The notes under the pieces: generated by a model
What the model was told of the DNA's origin: nothing
Seen by the model: only the letters and a program-made list of their open reading frames with translations
The model's database searches: none
Part shown: positions 56,173-64,000 of the stretch, piece by piece
Numbering within the stretch: position 1 is the stretch's first letter
Layout: the number at the start of each line of letters is the position of its first letter
Source: Salinispirillum sp. LH 10-3-1
Lineage (GTDB): Bacteria; Pseudomonadota; Gammaproteobacteria; Pseudomonadales; Natronospirillaceae
Direction of reading: 5' to 3'
Length of the DNA: 64,000 nt
Assembly: GCF_030643825.1 (NCBI RefSeq)
Contig: NZ_CP101717.1
Span: 2,935,673 to 2,999,672, forward strand
Program-made: the position numbers and the translations under genes

Positions 56173-56201
56173 ATTATATTGACGTGTCATGGCGGTGTCA
56201 A
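56173..56201 (-). promoter_or_regulatory. Perfect-consensus sigma-70 promoter of the S10 operon
   Basis: Minus strand TTGACA (56201-56196), exactly 17 bases, TATAAT (56178-56173). Transcription should start near 56166, leaving a short leader of about 57 bases before rpsJ, much shorter than the L4-regulated leader of E. coli. Confidence 0.88.
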
Positions 56202-56278
56202 TGACGACGCCGAATTAAAACACCCGTTACCACGCTACGCTAAGTTATTGCCACAGCCACTCTTTGATGAGGGCTAAT

Positions 56279-56310
56279 AAAAAGGGGGAGTCTACAGACT
56301 CCCCCTTTTT
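56279..56310 (-). terminator. Terminator after tufA
   Basis: AAAAAGGGGGAGTC-TACA-GACTCCCCCTTTTT, a very strong stem with T run. It separates the str operon from S10. Confidence 0.95.
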
Positions 56311-56337
56311 CTGGATCCGCTTAGCGCGGCGCAATCA

Positions 56338-57534
56338 TCACTCGATGATTTTCGCTACAACGCCCGCACCTACGGTACGGCCACCTTCACGAATGGCGAA
56401 ACGCAGGTTGTCTTCCATCGCGATCGGCGCGATCAGAGTGACTTCCATCTTGATGTTGTCGCCAGGCATAACCATCTCAACGCCTTCTGGCAGCTCACAG
56501 CTTCCGGTCACGTCAGTGGTACGGAAATAGAACTGTGGGCGGTAGCCTTTGAAGAATGGCGTGTGACGGCCACCTTCTTCTTTGCTCAACACGTATACTT
56601 CCGCTTCGAACTTGGTGTGCGGAGTAATAGTACCTGGCTTAGCCAATACCTGACCACGCTCTACGTCGTCACGCTTAGTACCACGCAACAAAGCACCTAC
56701 GTTCTCACCGGCACGACCTTCGTCGAGCAGCTTACGGAACATTTCTACACCGGTTACGATGGTCTTAGTGGTATCACGGATACCAACGATTTCCACTTCG
56801 TCGCCAGTCTTAACAATACCGCGCTCGATACGGCCAGTTACTACCGTACCGCGACCCGCGATTGAGAAAACGTCTTCCACAGGCATCAGGAACGGCTGGT
56901 CGATAGCACGCTCTGGCTCAGGAATGTACTCGTCCAGAGTCTCTACCAGCTTCTTAACCGCTGTAGTACCCATTTCGTTGTCATCACGGCCTTCCAGCGC
57001 CATCAGCGCAGAACCGATGATGATCGGCGTGTCGTCGCCTGGGAAATCGTACTGTGACAGCAAGTCACGGATTTCCATTTCTACCAGCTCCAACAACTCA
57101 GCGTCGTCTACCATGTCCGCTTTGTTCATGAATACAACGATGTACGGTACACCAACCTGACGAGACAACAGGATGTGCTCACGCGTCTGAGGCATTGGGC
57201 CGTCAGCTGCTGAACAAACCAAGATAGCGCCGTCCATCTGAGCCGCACCGGTGATCATGTTTTTAACATAGTCAGCGTGGCCTGGGCAGTCTACGTGGGC
57301 GTAGTGACGTGCTGGTGAATCATACTCAACGTGTGAAGTAGCGATCGTGATACCACGAGCGCGCTCTTCAGGTGCGTTGTCGATCTGATCGAATGCACGC
57401 TGCTCACCTGTACCCCAAACGTCAAAACAAACGCGCGTCAACGCGGCTGTCAGGGTGGTTTTACCGTGGTCAACGTGACCGATGGTGCCCACGTTCAGGT
57501 GGGGCTTGCTACGCTCAAAGGTTGCCTTTGACAT
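56338..57534 (-). CDS. tuf: Elongation factor Tu
   Basis: 398 residues. GTPase motifs GHVDHGKTT (19-27), DCPGH and [47 protein letters not shown]-terminal [14 protein letters not shown]. It delivers aminoacyl-tRNA to the ribosome. Placed 37 bases after fusA in the str operon. Confidence 0.97.
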   Translation of the reverse strand: MSKATFERSKPHLNVGTIGHVDHGKTTLTAALTRVCFDVWGTGEQRAFDQIDNAPEERARGITIATSHVEYDSPARHYAHVDCPGHADYVKNMITGAAQMDGAILVCSAADGPMPQTREHILLSRQVGVPYIVVFMNKADMVDDAELLELVEMEIRDLLSQYDFPGDDTPIIIGSALMALEGRDDNEMGTTAVKKLVETLDEYIPEPERAIDQPFLMPVEDVFSIAGRGTVVTGRIERGIVKTGDEVEIVGIRDTTKTIVTGVEMFRKLLDEGRAGENVGALLRGTKRDDVERGQVLAKPGTITPHTKFEAEVYVLSKEEGGRHTPFFKGYRPQFYFRTTDVTGSCELPEGVEMVMPGDNIKMEVTLIAPIAMEDNLRFAIREGGRTVGAGVVAKIIE

Positions 57535-57571
57535 GTTTAATACCTCAATTTACTTAAAGGAGCCTGACGGA

Positions 57572-59662
57572 TCAGGCCTTTTTAATGATTGCTTCTGCAA
57601 TGTTGTTAGGTGCTTCAGAGTACTGTGCAAATTCCATGGTGTAGGATGCACGACCCTGAGACATGGAACGCAGATCCGTTGCATATCCGAACATTTCGGA
57701 CAACGGCACTTCAGCATTAATGATCTTACCGGAAGGACTGTCGTCCATACCCTGTACCAAGCCGCGACGACGGTTAAGGTCACCCATAACATCACCCATG
57801 TAGTCTTCTGGCGTTACCGCCTCAACTTTCATCATAGGCTCCATCAACGCTGGATTACCTTTCTCAGCCAATTTCTTAACAGCCATAGAAGCGGCGACTT
57901 TAAACGCCATTTCGTTGGAGTCAACGTCGTGGTAAGAACCGTCGATCAAGGTGGCTTTCAGACCCAGCAGAGGATAACCGGCCAAAATACCGTTTTTCAT
58001 CTGCTCAGCGATGCCTTTCTCGACCGCAGGAATGTATTCCTTAGGTACAACACCACCAACGATCTCGTTAACAAATTCCAGGCCATCACCTTCTGCAGGC
58101 TCAAAACGCACCACTACGTGACCGTACTGACCGCGACCACCAGACTGACGTACGAACTTGCTTTCAACTTCGCAAGCCGAACGAATCTTCTCGCGGTAAG
58201 CAACCTGTGGCGCACCGATGTTGGCCTCAACCTTAAACTCACGCTTCATACGATCAACGATGATGTCGAGGTGCAATTCACCCATACCACCGATGATGGT
58301 CTGGCCGGACTCTTCGTCAGTGCGGACGCGGAAAGACGGGTCTTCCTGTGCCAGCTTACCCAAAGCAACGCCCATTTTTTCTTGGTCGGTCTTGGTCTTA
58401 GGCTCAACAGCCACATGTATAACTGGCTCAGGGAATTCCATACGCTCCAGGGTGATCACATTGTCTGGATCGCACAGCGTGTCACCGGTGGTGACCGTTT
58501 TGATACCAACCAGTGCTGCGATGTCGCCGGCACGCACTTCTTTAATTTCCTGACGGTCGTTCGCGTGCATCTGTACCATACGACCAACACGCTCTTTCTT
58601 ACCTTTCACTGAGTTAACCACGGCGTCACCTGAATTCAGGACACCCGAGTAAACACGGATAAAGGTCAGCGTACCCACAAATGGGTCGGTAGCAATTTTA
58701 AAGGCCAGTGACGCGAATGGCTGATCATCGCTTGATTCGCGACGCGCAACGGTTTCGCCGTCTTCCAACACACCTTCAATCGCTTTAACTTCGGTCGGAC
58801 CAGGCATGTACTCGATAACAGCATCCAGTACCGCTTGCACGCCCTTGTTCTTAAAGGCAGAACCACACAGCGTCAGAATCAAATCATTCGCCAGGGTGCG
58901 CGCACGCAGACCCGCTTTGATTTCTTCCTCGGTCAGCTCTTCGCCTTCCAAGTACTTGTTCATTAACTCGTCGTTCGCTTCAGCTGCAGCTTCAACGATT
59001 TCAGTACGGGCTTCTTCTGCTTCTGCCAGCATGTCAGCAGGGATGTCGCCGTATTCAAACGTCATACCCTGATCTTCTTCGTTCCACAGAATGGACTTCA
59101 TCTTGATCAAGTCGACAACGCCTTTGAAGTCGTCTTCAGCGCCGATGGGCAACTGAATAGGCACAGCTTTAGCACCCAGACGATCTTTCAACTGCGTAAC
59201 AACACGCATAAAGTTAGCGCCGGCACGGTCCATCTTGTTGACGAACACCATGCGCGGAACTTCATACTTGTTGGCCTGACGCCATACCGTTTCAGTCTGC
59301 GGCTGTACGCCAGAAGAGGCGCACAATACGATGACGGCACCGTCGAGTACACGCAAAGAACGCTCTACTTCGATAGTGAAGTCGACGTGCCCAGGGGTAT
59401 CGATGATGTTTACACGGTGTTCTTCAAACTGTGCGCCCATACCTTTCCAGAAACAGGTAACAGCAGCTGAGGTAATAGTAATACCACGCTCTTGCTCCTG
59501 CTCCATCCAGTCGGTAGTGGCTGCGCCGTCGTGTACTTCACCGATCTTGTGAGACAAGCCAGTGTAGAACAGCACACGCTCTGTAGTTGTGGTTTTGCCC
59601 GCATCAACGTGCGCACAAATACCGATGTTGCGGTAAAGATTAATCGGTGTCTTACGAGCCAC
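57572..59662 (-). CDS. fusA: Elongation factor G
   Basis: 696 residues. G1 [13 protein letters not shown], switch [20 protein letters not shown], and domain IV with [17 protein letters not shown]. It drives translocation and ribosome recycling. Position between rpsG and tuf and normal length argue for the housekeeping copy. Confidence 0.97.
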   Translation of the reverse strand: MARKTPINLYRNIGICAHVDAGKTTTTERVLFYTGLSHKIGEVHDGAATTDWMEQEQERGITITSAAVTCFWKGMGAQFEEHRVNIIDTPGHVDFTIEVERSLRVLDGAVIVLCASSGVQPQTETVWRQANKYEVPRMVFVNKMDRAGANFMRVVTQLKDRLGAKAVPIQLPIGAEDDFKGVVDLIKMKSILWNEEDQGMTFEYGDIPADMLAEAEEARTEIVEAAAEANDELMNKYLEGEELTEEEIKAGLRARTLANDLILTLCGSAFKNKGVQAVLDAVIEYMPGPTEVKAIEGVLEDGETVARRESSDDQPFASLAFKIATDPFVGTLTFIRVYSGVLNSGDAVVNSVKGKKERVGRMVQMHANDRQEIKEVRAGDIAALVGIKTVTTGDTLCDPDNVITLERMEFPEPVIHVAVEPKTKTDQEKMGVALGKLAQEDPSFRVRTDEESGQTIIGGMGELHLDIIVDRMKREFKVEANIGAPQVAYREKIRSACEVESKFVRQSGGRGQYGHVVVRFEPAEGDGLEFVNEIVGGVVPKEYIPAVEKGIAEQMKNGILAGYPLLGLKATLIDGSYHDVDSNEMAFKVAASMAVKKLAEKGNPALMEPMMKVEAVTPEDYMGDVMGDLNRRRGLVQGMDDSPSGKIINAEVPLSEMFGYATDLRSMSQGRASYTMEFAQYSEAPNNIAEAIIKKA

Positions 59663-59680
59663 GATTCTTTCCCCTGTTTT

Positions 59681-60166
<486 letters not shown>

Positions 60167-60273
60167 TTAGGTCTTCAGGGTAATCCGAAACAATGACATC
60201 AACGTGTCGTGCCCGGCCTTACTCTTATCTAATTACGTCAACTGCAAATAGAAACGACAATTACTAATAAAAA

Positions 60274-60648
60274 TTACTTCTTAGCGCGCTTGGTACCGTA
60301 CTTAGAGCGAGCCTGCAAACGCTTAGCAACACCAGCGCAATCCAGGGCACCACGTACAGTGTGGTAACGCACACCAGGCAAGTCTTTAACACGACCGCCA
60401 CGGATCAAAACTACTGAGTGTTCTTGCAAGTTGTGGCCTTCACCACCGATGTAAGAGGACACTTCATAGCCGTTAGTCAAACGTACACGGCATACTTTAC
60501 GCAGTGCAGAGTTTGGTTTTTTCGGGGTAGTGGTATATACCCGCGTACAAACACCACGACGCTGAGGACACGCTTGCAACGCACGAACGTCACTAGGAAT
60601 CACTTTGCGCTTACGTGGCTTGCGAACCAATTGGTTAATGGTTGCCAT
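60274..60648 (-). CDS. rpsL: Ribosomal protein S12
   Basis: 124 residues. [24 protein letters not shown] and [18 protein letters not shown] are intact, so the lysines at the streptomycin-resistance positions (E. coli K42 and K87) are unchanged and susceptibility at this site is expected. First gene of the str operon. Confidence 0.97.
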   Translation of the reverse strand: MATINQLVRKPRKRKVIPSDVRALQACPQRRGVCTRVYTTTPKKPNSALRKVCRVRLTNGYEVSSYIGGEGHNLQEHSVVLIRGGRVKDLPGVRYHTVRGALDCAGVAKRLQARSKYGTKRAKK

Positions 60649-60684
60649 TCAGCCTTTCTCCAGTTTTTGCTTCTTAACAATAAA

Positions 60685-60710
60685 TTGTCCCGGACACAGG
60701 CCCGGGACAA
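60685..60710 (-). terminator. Hairpin in the rpoC-rpsL gap (terminator or leader attenuator)
   Basis: TTGTCCCGG and CCGGGACAA pair in nine bases around an eight-base loop. On the minus strand only TTTATT follows, so it is a weak stop for rpoC. It lies just downstream of a promoter candidate (60724-60752), so the rpsL mRNA would begin with it. Confidence 0.6.
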
Positions 60711-60723
60711 TAAAAGGACGCGA

Positions 60724-60752
60724 ATGATAGGGCTCGACTGCTTTTTAGTCAA
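60724..60752 (-). promoter_or_regulatory. Candidate sigma-70 promoter for the str operon
   Basis: Minus strand TTGACT, 17 bases, TATCAT, between the rpoC stop and rpsL. Transcription would start near 60717, about 70 bases before the rpsL ATG. Confidence 0.65.
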
Positions 60753-60768
60753 GCCCGTAACACAGCGC

Positions 60769-64000
<3,232 letters not shown>

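Noticed and set aside
57482-58612. 376-codon plus-strand frame
   Set aside because: Antisense shadow of fusA, a highly expressed gene with biased codon use.

Overview
The window is a bacterial chromosome segment, most likely from a gammaproteobacterium near the Pseudomonadales/Oceanospirillales. The evidence is gene order and protein character. The runs gluQ-cbrA-cbrB-[small RNAs]-pcnB-folK-panB-panC-panD-pgi, argR-aruCFGDB, comF-bioBFHCD and rpoC-rpsL-rpsG-fusA-tufA-S10/spc/alpha all match the Pseudomonas type. I cannot name a genus from sequence alone.

Layout: (1) 1-9.3 kb is an accessory region read entirely on the minus strand. It holds small metabolic and membrane genes (DUF418, an NAD(P)-binding protein, a GNAT, a FlaR-like P-loop protein, RDD, an Asp/Glu racemase, LprI-like), a truncated AAC(3)-I-like remnant, an IS3-family fragment and a short run of integron gene cassettes. 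Two complete attC sites (6767-6826, 7610-7675) and one cut by the IS (6277-6303) flank three cassette genes: a membrane-anchored unknown, an Abi_C-type abortive-infection protein with an RNxxxxxH motif, and a SIR2-like NAD-binding protein. No integron integrase is present, so this looks like an orphan cassette cluster carrying candidate phage-defence genes. (2) 9.3-23.5 kb is core metabolism and regulation: a hexose-phosphate mutarotase and an aminotransferase, then gluQ, the CbrA/CbrB two-component pair, two tandem sigma-54-driven CrcZ-like small RNAs, pcnB, folK, pantothenate genes and pgi. (3) 23.7-27.8 kb holds a Tat-type M15 peptidase with a His/Asp tract, an orphan sensor kinase and an AraC/ArgR-type regulator. 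(4) 27.9-35.1 kb is the arginine succinyltransferase (AST/aru) operon, with astE convergent. (5) 35-42.3 kb has a metalloprotease-like protein with a small flagellar-rod-like protein, the bioBFHCD operon, comF and an SH3-domain protein. (6) 42.4-64 kb is the complete alpha, spc, S10 and str ribosomal clusters on the minus strand, ending inside rpoC.

How it fits together: CbrA/CbrB probably activate both small RNAs through palindromic GTAAC/GTTAC sites and the two sigma-54 promoters. The RNAs carry A-rich Hfq/Crc-type motifs placed in hairpin loops and would relieve catabolite repression, plausibly including the arginine pathway encoded further along. The ribosomal block has a perfect-consensus sigma-70 promoter (TTGACA-N17-TATAAT) before rpsJ, and further promoter candidates before rpsM and rpsL. 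REP-like palindromes sit directly on the stop codons of pgi and the mutarotase gene.
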